Part shown: positions 25,242-33,571 of the stretch, one piece after another
Layout of the letters: each line of letters begins with the position of its first letter
Numbering within the stretch: position 1 is the stretch's first letter
From: Flavobacteriaceae bacterium
GTDB lineage: Bacteria > Bacteroidota > Bacteroidia > Flavobacteriales > Flavobacteriaceae
Direction: 5' to 3'
DNA: 52,185 bases
NCBI GenBank assembly: GCA_009827225.1
Contig: WUAI01000022.1
Span: 1 to 52,185 of the forward strand
The notes under the pieces: generated by a model
Seen by the model: the letters and a program-made list of their open reading frames with translations, nothing else
What the model was told of the DNA's origin: nothing
Databases searched by the model: none
Translations under genes and position numbers: made by a program

Positions 25242-25904
25242 ATGAAAAAAATCTCGATAATTGCAACGCTGCTTATGTTCTTTGTGCTTACGTCAGGACT
25301 TGCACAGATTGAAACGAATACAAATTCCGTGGAATTTGAGATTCAGGATAACAATGTGCAGGATCCCAGTGGCTTTGAATTACCAGCCCGCCGTAAACCG
25401 AGTCTTACATTACCACCGGAAGATAGAGACCCTAAGACCGGACTCGACCTGGGCAGCAATGAGCCCGAAATGCTGGACATGTCCAAAGATGACGGACTTC
25501 TTGAAAATAATAAGGGAAAAACGCCAAAAGCGTTTACCAAAGATAAAGAACCCACGGATGAATTTGACAGAGATCAAATGCTGGGAGAGGTGTTAACAGG
25601 TTCCGAATATGTGAATGTAAAATACCGTGACCACGAATATGTGGATGGAGATCTTATTCGTGTTTATGTGAATGGTGATATTGTGCAATCCCGGGTATTC
25701 CTAAATGGTAGTTTCGGTGGATTCAATCTCACTCTCGAGCCTGGGGTAAACCGGATTGAATTTGAAGCATTAAATCAGGGGACTTCCGGGCCCAATACGG
25801 CTGAATTGCATGTGTACGATGACAAGGGACGTATTATTTCAGCAAAAGAATGGAATTTGCTTACGGGTAGGAGAGCGATTATCACTGTGGTTAAAAACGA
25901 ATAA
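25242..25904 (+). CDS. Secreted protein of unknown function
   Basis: A 220-residue exported protein: signal peptide (MKKISIIATLLMFFVLTSGLAQ), an acidic, Pro/Lys-rich low-complexity stretch (about 25-110), then a compact beta domain (about 120-218) with VKYRDHEYVDGDLIRVYVNG, LEPGVNRIEFEALNQGTSGPNTAELHVYDDKG and a terminal ITVVKNE. The beta domain looks Ig-like. No catalytic motif. I chose the ATG at 25242; one at 25233 (MPAMKK) is also possible. Probably co-transcribed with the 57-residue membrane protein. Confidence 0.65.
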   Translation: MKKISIIATLLMFFVLTSGLAQIETNTNSVEFEIQDNNVQDPSGFELPARRKPSLTLPPEDRDPKTGLDLGSNEPEMLDMSKDDGLLENNKGKTPKAFTKDKEPTDEFDRDQMLGEVLTGSEYVNVKYRDHEYVDGDLIRVYVNGDIVQSRVFLNGSFGGFNLTLEPGVNRIEFEALNQGTSGPNTAELHVYDDKGRIISAKEWNLLTGRRAIITVVKNE

Positions 25905-25925
25905 AAAACTGGATAGAAATAATAA

Positions 25926-25955
25926 AAAAGCCCCAATGACAGGGGCTTTTTCTTT
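25926..25955. terminator. Bidirectional intrinsic terminator
   Basis: AAAAGCCCC (25926-25934), loop aatgaca, GGGGCTTTT (25942-25950), perfect nine-pair stem followed by T run and preceded by A run; it lies between convergent genes. Confidence 0.9.
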
Positions 25956-25968
25956 GTTGCTTTATGAT

Positions 25969-26607
25969 CTATTCTTCTTTCACCGGTTCTTCGTCCTCAT
26001 TCAGCTTCGCCATCATTTCATCGAAGGTGGTGAGATAGAGATACATACTTCCTCCCAAGGTGATGATCGCAGTATCGATGGTCTCAAGTGGTCGTGAAGA
26101 GTTCTTGAAAGCTCTTTCCAGTTGAGCCCTTACATTCTCATCTTCTGAAATTCGATAGGCCTTATACATATAAGGCGTTTCATTCAACGGATTCATAATA
26201 CTGTCACAATTGGTACAGTTATCGGGAATGTAGATCGTAATAGGAACTCTGGGTTCGATCTTTATTTTCTCAAATTCTCTTTTAATAACTCTGCGAGATA
26301 GACTATCGCTAACATCAAGCGTATACGTATATACCGGTTGTTTTCCTCTTTCGATAACCAGGCTAATCAGGTTTACTTTGGAAGTGGCGGGTACGCGAAT
26401 TTTTCTGGGGATTCCTTTTCGTTGGCGGAAACCGGTTCCTTCCACTTTGATGGAGACGTCCAGATCCACCAGGTTTTTATTTACAGCATCTAGAAATAAA
26501 CGGTTCGCTTGTTTTCTTTCTTCAATATCCACAGTGTATTCCTGAGCAAACGATATACCGGTAGTGAGCAAGCAGGTTAAAAGGCAATAAAATAGATTCT
26601 TAAGCAT
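25969..26607 (-). CDS. Secreted protein of unknown function
   Basis: A 212-residue exported protein with signal peptide (MLKNLFYCLLTCLLTTGISFAQ). The mature part mixes helices (IEERKQANRLFLDAVNKNLVDL) and strands and has a single close Cys pair in IPDNCTNCDSIMNPL (about 144-156), which could bind metal or form a disulphide. C-terminus is acidic (LNEDEEPVKEE). I do not recognise the family. The start at 26607 gives a standard signal peptide; the longer frame does not. Confidence 0.6.
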   Translation of the reverse strand: MLKNLFYCLLTCLLTTGISFAQEYTVDIEERKQANRLFLDAVNKNLVDLDVSIKVEGTGFRQRKGIPRKIRVPATSKVNLISLVIERGKQPVYTYTLDVSDSLSRRVIKREFEKIKIEPRVPITIYIPDNCTNCDSIMNPLNETPYMYKAYRISEDENVRAQLERAFKNSSRPLETIDTAIITLGGSMYLYLTTFDEMMAKLNEDEEPVKEE

Positions 26608-26681
26608 AAATAGCGTTTTTAGGGAGTCGAATATATGAATTATTTGATAATATCGTAATTTTAAAGTCAATCGATTTTCTT

Positions 26682-27218
26682 ATGAAAAAAAAGTTTTGGA
26701 CCTCCGATAAGGTTGTGAGTTTCGTCGCTATCACAATTAGTTTATTTACACTCTTCATTTTTGTGAAGCAAACCAATATCATCGAAGAACAAAGCCGCCT
26801 GTCAGTAATGCCATATCTATTGCTTGAAACTTCCAATGATTCTTATGCTAAAACGTTTAAGATCGAAATCGTGAATCACGGCGTTGGGCCCGCCATTATC
26901 GAGAGCAGAATTATTTATTTGAATGGAGAAGCTTACGATATGGAATTCGCAGATTTCTTTAAAAATCAACTCATCGGGACGGATAGTGTTGAAATTTTAA
27001 ATAGAACTACCTTACAAAATGGATTTGCTCTTCCTTCCGGAAACGCCAGAAACCTAATTACGGTGGGCGGTGATGACTATAGTTACAAAACCTTTCTAAA
27101 AATAATGAACGCTGCTCAAAAAGATAGCTTTAATTACGAAATTAAATACAAATCTATCTATGGTGATCGTTGGCTCATTTCAGGTAATACTAATGCACCC
27201 GAGGGAATTGAAGATTGA
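26682..27218 (+). CDS. Membrane-anchored protein of unknown function
   Basis: A 178-residue protein beginning with a Lys-rich stretch and one hydrophobic helix (about 10-27, VVSFVAITISLFTLFIFV), then an extracytoplasmic-looking beta domain. MPYLLLETSNDSYAKTFKIEIVNHGVGPAIIESRIIYLNGE and the later SFNYEIKYKSIYGDRWLISG recur in many small bacterial membrane proteins that share the phrase 'N-x-G-x-GPA'. No enzyme motif is visible and no role can be given. Confidence 0.6.
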   Translation: MKKKFWTSDKVVSFVAITISLFTLFIFVKQTNIIEEQSRLSVMPYLLLETSNDSYAKTFKIEIVNHGVGPAIIESRIIYLNGEAYDMEFADFFKNQLIGTDSVEILNRTTLQNGFALPSGNARNLITVGGDDYSYKTFLKIMNAAQKDSFNYEIKYKSIYGDRWLISGNTNAPEGIED

Positions 27219-27324
27219 TAAACCAAAGGCTGAATTTATAAACCCGGAGTACAATTATATCTAATTTAACTATTTACTACTTTCAAAAATGTACATTTAA
27301 GTGCTAATCCTTCAAAAAAGAGAG

Positions 27325-28983
27325 ATGAAACAAATTTACCTCCTCATTCTTGTAATGCTGAATTCTTCCTTATTAGTAATCGCTCAAGAAAATACCGCAG
27401 CAGAACGAAACTTCCATAATGAAACTCCGGACGATCCTTATATCTATGTGGACAAGAGCCTGATGCCACGTCAAGCGCCCTATCAGGTTCGTCGTTCCGA
27501 TTACTTCACAACCCAGGTGAATATCGATGCCCAGGGCATGGACATTATCGGTGATGCCGGAAATGAGCCATCTTTGGCGGTAGATCCTACGAACCCTGAC
27601 CGAATCGTGATTGGATGGAGACAGTTTGATGTTATATCCAATAATTTCAGGCAGGCTGGTTATTCGTATTCGCTGGATGGCGGACAAACATTCACCAATC
27701 CCGGAGTGTTAGATCCCGGGAATTTCAGATCCGATCCGGTATTGGATTTCGATCGTGATGGGAATTTCTATTACAATAGTTTGCAAGGAACCTTTGCCTG
27801 TGATGTGTTTGAAATTGATGATGGAGGAGTGATTTGGAGCAGCCCGAAACCCGCGTTTGGAGGAGACAAACAATGGATGCGTCTCGATCGTACGGACGGA
27901 ATAGGTTCCGGTAACAACTACTCATACTGGAATTTTGGATTTACCACCTGCGCCTCGGGTCAGTTCACCCGTTCTACGGATGGCAGTGAAACTTTTGAGG
28001 AGTGTATTCTTATCGATGAACAGCCGTTTTGGGGAACCCTGGCAGTCGATAAAGATGGCACCCTGTATATAACAGGAAGAGATGCTTCCGGTGATATCAA
28101 TGTAATTCGCTCTACCAATGCCAAGGATCCTTTGGCTACCATTGTTTGGGATCAGGTGACAGAAGTAGATCTGGGAGGTTCGCTTGCGGTATCACAGGCT
28201 ATCAACCCATCCGGCCTAAGTGGTCAGGCCTGGGTAGATGTAGATATTTCTGACGGCCCTGGAGAAGGTAATGTGTATGTGTGCGCTTCGGTAACGGTTT
28301 CAGGAGATCCGGTAGATGTAATGTTTGCAAAGAGCACCGATGGAGGAGCTACCTTCGAACCGCCTATTCGAATTAATAATGATGATACTGGTAACTACAA
28401 CTGGTTTGGAACGCTTTCAGTAGCACCGAATGGTCGTATTGATGTAATTTGGCTCGATACCCGAAATTCGGGAGCAGGCAGCAGGGATTCTCGTTTGTTT
28501 TATACTTTTTCCGAGGATCAGGGTGCTACCTGGTCCAACAATGAAGTCATTTCTGAATTCTTCGATCCTAATATTGGGTATCCCAACCAAAACAAAATGG
28601 GAGACTATATTGACATGGTGAGTGATGACAATTATGCTCATATCGCCTGGGCAAATACATTGAATGGTGGGCAGGATGTATATTACACTCGTATTACGCC
28701 AGTGTTTCTTGGTCTAGGAGAAGAAAGCAATGCCCTGAACGCAAGTGTGAGTCCGAATCCATTTACTAAAACTACGCAGGTTCAATTTTCAGCGGATAGT
28801 TCATCTAAAACCACTGTTGACGTCTACGATATACAGGGGAGATTGGTTGAAACTATATTTGACGGTCGGGTTGAGGGTAATCAGACGATCGAATGGAGTC
28901 CTGAACGAGTGATTTCAGGGATCTATTTTGTTTCGATTAGCAACGGAAACCGCGAAGCTGTATTGAAAGCAATTCAAAAGTAG
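27325..28983 (+). CDS. Sialidase-like BNR-repeat protein with T9SS sorting domain
   Basis: A 552-residue secreted protein. Signal peptide ends near VIAQ; the body (about 60-460) is a beta-propeller with Asp boxes SLDGGQTF, STDGSETF, STDGGATF and SEDQGATW. The last 80 residues form a type A T9SS sorting domain (SVSPNPFTKTTQVQF ... TVDVYDIQGRLVETI ... ISGIYFVSISNG ... AVLKAIQK), so it is exported across the outer membrane and probably fixed on the surface. Full sialidase catalytic residues (Arg triad, Tyr/Glu pair) were not confirmed, so a binding function is possible. The ATG at 27325 is preferred over a GTG at 27301. Confidence 0.8.
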   Translation: MKQIYLLILVMLNSSLLVIAQENTAAERNFHNETPDDPYIYVDKSLMPRQAPYQVRRSDYFTTQVNIDAQGMDIIGDAGNEPSLAVDPTNPDRIVIGWRQFDVISNNFRQAGYSYSLDGGQTFTNPGVLDPGNFRSDPVLDFDRDGNFYYNSLQGTFACDVFEIDDGGVIWSSPKPAFGGDKQWMRLDRTDGIGSGNNYSYWNFGFTTCASGQFTRSTDGSETFEECILIDEQPFWGTLAVDKDGTLYITGRDASGDINVIRSTNAKDPLATIVWDQVTEVDLGGSLAVSQAINPSGLSGQAWVDVDISDGPGEGNVYVCASVTVSGDPVDVMFAKSTDGGATFEPPIRINNDDTGNYNWFGTLSVAPNGRIDVIWLDTRNSGAGSRDSRLFYTFSEDQGATWSNNEVISEFFDPNIGYPNQNKMGDYIDMVSDDNYAHIAWANTLNGGQDVYYTRITPVFLGLGEESNALNASVSPNPFTKTTQVQFSADSSSKTTVDVYDIQGRLVETIFDGRVEGNQTIEWSPERVISGIYFVSISNGNREAVLKAIQK

Positions 28984-28986
28984 TTG

Positions 28987-29640
28987 TTAAAATCCTGAGG
29001 GTAGGGGAGCGGTGCCTGTTTCGGCATCACCCATGTCCACGGAAATATTGCTTTGCGTTTTAGTAATAAAACCTTTTCTATAAATCACGGTATTAAGGTA
29101 CATATCCACGGAGGTATCACCAAATGACGCCCCGAATCTTGTTTTAAATTTGGAATCGTTTACAAAAGCTCGGATGAACCACGTATTTGTGCTGGAGTTA
29201 GGATACGCATAGATTTGATATCCTTCGATGTTGTCATCATCCGTATTACTATTCAGCATGATATCTGTATCATTGGTTCCGGCCTCAAGGAAGTAGTAAC
29301 CTTGTATGATCAATACATAATCTGTAGTATTTATTTTGGTGTCGTAATCCTGCAACCCATCCGTTGAGAGGTCATTAAACGCAAATTCAACGTAATTCAC
29401 CGGTCCATATTTACTGGCATTGATATCATATTCTAGTAAATCATTGGTAGTGGAACGGATCAATAATTTAGATCCTCTAATTTCGGTATTTTCCCCAGGA
29501 TTTTCCAGGTATAGTTGTTCATCTACAACCACATCACCAATCACATCTAATGCCGCCGACGGATTAGAATTGTTGATCCCAACTTGAGAGAAAGCGACCG
29601 AAACAGATATAAAAAATAAAAATGTGTAAAGTATACTCAT
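28987..29640 (-). CDS. Secreted protein, 'QVGI-NPSAALDV' family (third of three)
   Basis: A 217-residue exported protein. The signal peptide (MSILYTFLFFISVSVAFS) is followed at once by QVGINNSNPSAALDVIGDVVVDEQL, the motif that opens many Bacteroidota surface and tail-spike-like proteins. The rest is beta-rich (DYVLIIQGYYFLEAGTND, TNTWFIRAFVND) with a Gly/Pro tail. It is last in a minus-strand row of three related genes (30918 to 28987), separated from the second by 10 nt. Surface or adhesive role is plausible; nothing catalytic seen. Confidence 0.65.
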   Translation of the reverse strand: MSILYTFLFFISVSVAFSQVGINNSNPSAALDVIGDVVVDEQLYLENPGENTEIRGSKLLIRSTTNDLLEYDINASKYGPVNYVEFAFNDLSTDGLQDYDTKINTTDYVLIIQGYYFLEAGTNDTDIMLNSNTDDDNIEGYQIYAYPNSSTNTWFIRAFVNDSKFKTRFGASFGDTSVDMYLNTVIYRKGFITKTQSNISVDMGDAETGTAPLPSGF

Positions 29641-29650
29641 AATTCAGGCT

Positions 29651-30277
29651 TTAGTATAAGTCGGGTATCGCTGATGCATTACCATTATTTCTCCCTTCAA
29701 GATCTGTAGTGATGGGCGTAAGATTTTTAAAAAACTTCTTATCGTATACCACCAGTGTTACATAGTATTCCAAAGAATCGGTAACATCCAAATCCAATGT
29801 TCTGTTTCTGATTTCCAAATGCCAGGTACCTCCATCTTCGAAAGCATTTACAACGAAGTTTCCAATGCTGTAAGTAGTTCCCAACGGAACTTTCTTAATC
29901 GGATCTCCTACATATCTGAAATTCGCGACACTCACGATATACTTACTGGTATCGTACTGCAAATCGACATCTGTTAAGTTATCCAGACTGATATTGCTGA
30001 AATGATAATCCACAGTATTTACAGGTGCTACATTTAATGTAGAAACATCTAACACAGTCACCTCTCCGGCAGGAGTGGAATTCGAAATCCGGGTAACCAA
30101 TTCGAAGTTTTCATCGGTGTTACTTACGGTGGTTAGATTGCTCAAAACCAGTTTGTCTTGAAAAGTGGTTTTACCTGCCACGTGTAAATCGGCGGAAGGT
30201 GTAGTAGTACCTATTCCAACCTGAGCCTGTAGGCCCAATCCGTAACTTACCAAGAAAGTAAAGACTAGTTTTTTCAT
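29651..30277 (-). CDS. Secreted protein, 'QVGIGTTTP' family (second of three)
   Basis: A 208-residue exported protein: signal peptide MKKLVFTFLVSYGLGLQAQ, then VGIGTTTPSADLHVAGKTTFQDKLVL. Downstream beta segments DVDLQYDTSKYIVSVANFRYVG, GGTWHLEIRNRTLDLD and VTLVVYDKKFF align by eye with the flanking genes (NTWFIRA, GGTWHIIADY), so the three are tandem duplicates with a common core of about 200 residues. Start at ATG 30277; the frame could begin 15 nt earlier at a TTG. 11 nt separate it from the gene upstream. Confidence 0.7.
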   Translation of the reverse strand: MKKLVFTFLVSYGLGLQAQVGIGTTTPSADLHVAGKTTFQDKLVLSNLTTVSNTDENFELVTRISNSTPAGEVTVLDVSTLNVAPVNTVDYHFSNISLDNLTDVDLQYDTSKYIVSVANFRYVGDPIKKVPLGTTYSIGNFVVNAFEDGGTWHLEIRNRTLDLDVTDSLEYYVTLVVYDKKFFKNLTPITTDLEGRNNGNASAIPDLY

Positions 30278-30288
30278 AAGTAGGGGCT

Positions 30289-30918
30289 TCAATTAATGAT
30301 AGGGCTGCTGGCACTTCCTGAGGTGCCATCGTTCATGTCGACATTCATCGTTCCATAATTTTTAGAAAGATCATTGGAAAAAATCAAGGTTTTAATGGTC
30401 CATGTACCTACTTCGGCAGGGTTGGCCGTAGCAGCCATTGGATAATCTGCAATGATATGCCATGTTCCGCCCTGAATAAATGTTGCGGTGTATGGCAAGC
30501 TGGAATTCAATTCCGCTCCGGCGCTTTCAGTTAAATCCAATTCACGATCAAAGCTAGCTGAAGTGGTGATTAAGACGAAGTCGGTTGCGCTAATTCCTGT
30601 ATCAAAATCACGCACCCAATCTTCGTCCATATTTACTATAATATACTCCTGAATATAGGCCAACGCAGCACCGGTGGGGTTGCTCACGTCTAGTTGCTTG
30701 ATACTATTATCTGAATCTTGAATTAGGAAGGTACTGTTGTCGGCATCTTTAAGTCCGTTAAAAGTTGCTATGTCGAGTGTACCTGAAATTTCCACATCGC
30801 CTGCCACATCCAGAGTAGTTCTCGGAGTAGTAGTTCCGATTCCAACCTGCGCATGAAGGCTACCAGCCATTATTAGACCGATGATGAAAATATACTTATT
30901 GAGAACAGGGGCTTGCAT
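30289..30918 (-). CDS. Secreted protein, 'QVGIGTTTP' family (first of three)
   Basis: A 209-residue exported protein: signal peptide to about SLHAQ (24), then VGIGTTTPRTTLDVAGDVEISGTLDIATFNGLKDADNSTF. Later segments DTGISATDFVLITTSASFD and GGTWHIIADYPMAATA match the two downstream paralogues. First gene of the three-gene minus-strand unit. A good -7 box (TATATTTG on the minus strand, 30939-30946) lies 20 nt upstream, so transcription probably starts here for all three. Confidence 0.7.
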   Translation of the reverse strand: MQAPVLNKYIFIIGLIMAGSLHAQVGIGTTTPRTTLDVAGDVEISGTLDIATFNGLKDADNSTFLIQDSDNSIKQLDVSNPTGAALAYIQEYIIVNMDEDWVRDFDTGISATDFVLITTSASFDRELDLTESAGAELNSSLPYTATFIQGGTWHIIADYPMAATANPAEVGTWTIKTLIFSNDLSKNYGTMNVDMNDGTSGSASSPIIN

Positions 30919-30938
30919 AAGTAGTCAAATTTACTCTA

Positions 30939-30946
30939 CAAATATA
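30939..30946 (-). promoter_or_regulatory. -7 promoter box of the three-gene surface-protein unit
   Basis: Minus-strand TATATTTG exactly matches TAnnTTTG and ends 20 nt before the ATG at 30918. It is framed by an inverted pair GTAGTC (30921-30926) and GACTAC (30957-30962), which could be a regulator site. No clear TTG at -33. Confidence 0.5.
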
Positions 30947-31095
30947 GTAGGAATACGACTACATAATTGTTAATAAATGATTCTCAACAGGTTGTATAAC
31001 GATTATTTAGGTATTATATCGAATAATTCAATTTTTTGACCTTGATATGTAGGAATTACTTGTAAGAATACAAATAATAAGTGTTCTTCCGATTT

Positions 31096-32157
31096 CTACA
31101 TTTGAACGTGATATTGTTCCGGGAATTGGGACGGAATAGACTCTGGTTCTTCATCCAGCATTTGTCTGAGATCAATTTCAATTCCCCTTGCAATAGTCGA
31201 GATAGGTACATCGTTCGGACTTCCCTCAAACGGATTTTCTCCGACGCGCCCGATGCGTTCCATGGTATGAAATACCCAGGAAACCGCTGCACAGAACGGA
31301 ACGCCCAACCAAACAAAATAAGGTGCAAATAATGGGAAAGATCCCTCCAGGGTTTCTCCTATTTCAGAAAACTCCGGGACGATCCCAAAAGGCAACAACA
31401 GTATAAATATCCGCACGAATAAGTGAGATAACGTAGCATATTGCCTGGGATAAGGGAAGTTTTTAATTCGTTCCGACTTTCCTTGCAATGTAAAAAACTC
31501 TTCCAATACATTTTCCAACTCCAGGAATGCAAATTCCCATACCAGCCCTTTTTCCTTTAATCTTCTCAAATGCCTGGATTGAAGAAATAGAAGAGCACCA
31601 TGTTTGTTTTTTTTGGTGAGCACATAGTCTCTTTCAGAATCCGACAAATAGGGGGTAAGGGCGGTTTTCAGATCGGTGATCTTCTCCGGAATATGAATCA
31701 TATTCAGCCATTCACGATTGGTGTGCTCCTCGGCCAGTACCTCCCAGGACCTGCCTTCTCTCATGGCATATCTTAAAGCAGTAAGCCATGCGACATGGCG
31801 ATAGACAAGTGTTTTACGATGCTCTTGTAATTCTGCTTCCGAGGTTTCATCCACTGCATGTTCCGACGTTACCATATCCATCACCTTCATGGCCCAGGTT
31901 CGAGAAGTATTTACAATCCCACCCCATATCTTTCTCGCTTCCCAAATCCGTCCATAGGCCGAATTGTTCTGAAAACCAATTACGAAAGCAACGGCAGTAC
32001 CCACCAGCGCAATTGGGGTCCAGGGAAAGTTCAGAAAGGTTAGTTCCAACACCGCATACAGTACTGTTACTATTACGGCATAAAGGACAAATACCAGGGT
32101 TTCCCATCGGGTCCAAAGGAACATGTTCTTTGGAGTGTATCTTTTTTTGGTGAGCAT
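31096..32157 (-). CDS. Bestrophin-family channel protein (UPF0187)
   Basis: A 353-residue membrane protein. KRYTPKNMFLWTRWETLVFVLYAV and the following FPWTPIALVGTAVAFVIGFQNNSAYGRIWEARKIWGGIVNTSRTWA (about 45-90) are the bestrophin core with the pore-helix region; further helices lie around residues 230-285, followed by ENPFEGSPNDVPISTIARGIEIDLRQML, another family signature. Bacterial homologues such as KpBest form pentameric ion channels. The start at 32157 (MLTKKRYTP) fits the family; the frame runs 11 codons further upstream. No terminator was seen downstream. Confidence 0.9.
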   Translation of the reverse strand: MLTKKRYTPKNMFLWTRWETLVFVLYAVIVTVLYAVLELTFLNFPWTPIALVGTAVAFVIGFQNNSAYGRIWEARKIWGGIVNTSRTWAMKVMDMVTSEHAVDETSEAELQEHRKTLVYRHVAWLTALRYAMREGRSWEVLAEEHTNREWLNMIHIPEKITDLKTALTPYLSDSERDYVLTKKNKHGALLFLQSRHLRRLKEKGLVWEFAFLELENVLEEFFTLQGKSERIKNFPYPRQYATLSHLFVRIFILLLPFGIVPEFSEIGETLEGSFPLFAPYFVWLGVPFCAAVSWVFHTMERIGRVGENPFEGSPNDVPISTIARGIEIDLRQMLDEEPESIPSQFPEQYHVQM

Positions 32158-32240
32158 AGCTATAGAATTTTGACAGATAAATATAGTCAATTCATATGGC
32201 TATTCAGATTGAGGAAAGAGGTTGAAAATGAAGCAAATAA

Positions 32241-32273
32241 AAAAATCCTCAACTGCTTCAGAAGAGGATTTTT
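32241..32273 (-). terminator. Intrinsic terminator of first ASSYAIHR small gene
   Basis: AAAAATCCTC (32241-32250) and GAGGATTTTT (32264-32273) pair over 10 bases; inside, CTG/CAG adds an inner stem. On the minus strand it runs into TTTTTTT. It begins 27 nt after the stop of the 32-codon ORF at 32300-32398 and 80 nt upstream of the bestrophin gene. Confidence 0.85.
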
Positions 32274-32299
32274 AACGAAAATCTAAGTTTGAACGATCA

Positions 32300-32398
32300 T
32301 TATCTGTGGATAGCATAGCTACTGGCTTTTGCGAATTCCTCTAATTTAACGTTCCATAGTTTCAGTTTTTCGCTCCAAAATACTTTGAAAGTTTTCAT
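32300..32398 (-). CDS. 32-residue small protein, ASSYAIHR family (copy 1)
   Basis: The product begins MKTFKVFWSEKLKLWNVKLE and ends EFAKASSYAIHR: a Lys/Trp-rich amphipathic N-terminal helix and a sharply conserved tail. A homologous ORF of 34 codons lies at 38703-38807. The shared tail differs at the DNA level only by synonymous changes (AGC/AGT, ATC/ATT, CAC/CAT, stop TAA/TAG), which argues that it is translated. It stands alone in a 420-bp gap between the nitroreductase and bestrophin genes and has its own terminator. No known family comes to mind; a membrane-active or signalling peptide is only a guess. Confidence 0.7.
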   Translation of the reverse strand: MKTFKVFWSEKLKLWNVKLEEFAKASSYAIHR

Positions 32399-32510
32399 AC
32401 TGATAGAATTTAAAGGTTCATATTCGGTTTACATTTCTTGGACTTAAAATTATCGTCAGGGTTTATTCTGAAATTAAAAAGTCCTTTAGTAACCGATTTT
32501 CAACAAGCAT

Positions 32511-32534
32511 GCCACGAATTGACGAATTCGTGGC
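32511..32534 (-). promoter_or_regulatory. Inverted repeat upstream of small gene copy 1
   Basis: GCCACGAATT (32511-32520), spacer gacg, AATTCGTGGC (32525-32534): a perfect 10-bp inverted repeat 113 nt upstream of the small ORF and 78 nt after the nitroreductase stop. There is no T run on either side, so it is more likely a 5' leader hairpin or protein site than a terminator. Confidence 0.5.
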
Positions 32535-32611
32535 TGTCTATGGTACATAACTCGTAATGAAGGGATTATAGATTAAAAAAATCTACCAAAATACTAGGAT
32601 AACGGAATTTT

Positions 32612-33343
32612 TTAATCGAGATGATGATATACTTCTTCAAAAGGAACTCGAAATCGTGGTCCGTAAATTCCTTTTTCATCGCGAACACCACAACTTATGA
32701 TCATATTGATCTCTGCTCTGAACGGGAGTTTAAGGAGTCTTTTTACTCTTAATGTATCGCTTCCTTCCATAGGGCAGGTGTCGTAACCCTTTGCCGCCAT
32801 GCTTATCATGAAGTTTTGCGCTGCCAGTCCGGCACTCTTATGGGCTACGATTCGCAGATCGTTTGAGCGCACTTGTCTGTAGATAGGGCGGAAGAGGCCC
32901 ACACACCAAAAGAAGATATACTTCAGCCATCCAAAAATACCAAGGAAATCGGAATAGGTAATCGGAATTAGTTTTCCATAGTAGTTGAGTGCCATCTTCT
33001 TTCGCTTCAGCCCTTTCTCAGAAACTTCCATTCCTTCATATTGCGAATTAACCCAATCGATATTCGCTTTTGCGCGCTTGGGCCATAGATCTTTTCTGGA
33101 CAACACAACCACCAATTGCTGGGCCGTTTTAGCGGCATTTTGGTTAAAACAGAGCCTGGCAATCTTCGAAATGAGATCCTTATTCGTGATATGATAAAAT
33201 TCCCACAGTTGCAGATTGCTACTTGTCGCGGCGAGCGTAGCATTCTTAAGGCATTGCTTAACTATTTCTGGATCAATAGGTTGGTCTTTATATATTCTAA
33301 CGGCCCGTCTGTAGGCGATCGCTTCTGAAACGGTTTTTTCCAT
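32612..33343 (-). CDS. Nitroreductase-family protein
   Basis: A 243-residue FMN-dependent oxidoreductase candidate. KTVSEAIAYRRAVRIYKDQPIDPEIVKQCLKNATLAATSSNLQLWEFY is the standard nitroreductase N-terminus with the FMN-phosphate Arg residues (RRAVR) and the Ser-Asn-Leu-Gln stretch. AHKSAGLAAQNFMISMAAKGYDTCPMEG and the C-terminal CGVRDEKGIYGPRFRVPFEEV complete the family pattern. An insert with hydrophobic character (about 130-165, DFLGIFGWLKYIFFWCVGLF) is longer than usual and may be a membrane-association element. Substrate unknown. Confidence 0.85.
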   Translation of the reverse strand: MEKTVSEAIAYRRAVRIYKDQPIDPEIVKQCLKNATLAATSSNLQLWEFYHITNKDLISKIARLCFNQNAAKTAQQLVVVLSRKDLWPKRAKANIDWVNSQYEGMEVSEKGLKRKKMALNYYGKLIPITYSDFLGIFGWLKYIFFWCVGLFRPIYRQVRSNDLRIVAHKSAGLAAQNFMISMAAKGYDTCPMEGSDTLRVKRLLKLPFRAEINMIISCGVRDEKGIYGPRFRVPFEEVYHHLD

Positions 33344-33571
33344 ATTCCTTTGGATTTAAGGCAAGATAGTCTAAAGATTGTGTTCGCAGCCTCTTGCAAT
33401 TATCATTTATTTATGGCTATCTTTAAAGAGATGAAACGATGTCTGTTTGATTGATTTCCCTGTTTTATTTTGAAAACTTGAAGAATATTGAAAATATACC
33501 CGGTAATGGGTACGATAATCGTTTGTCATTTATTCAATATTTGTAAAGAAGAAATAGTCTTATTTATCCTT

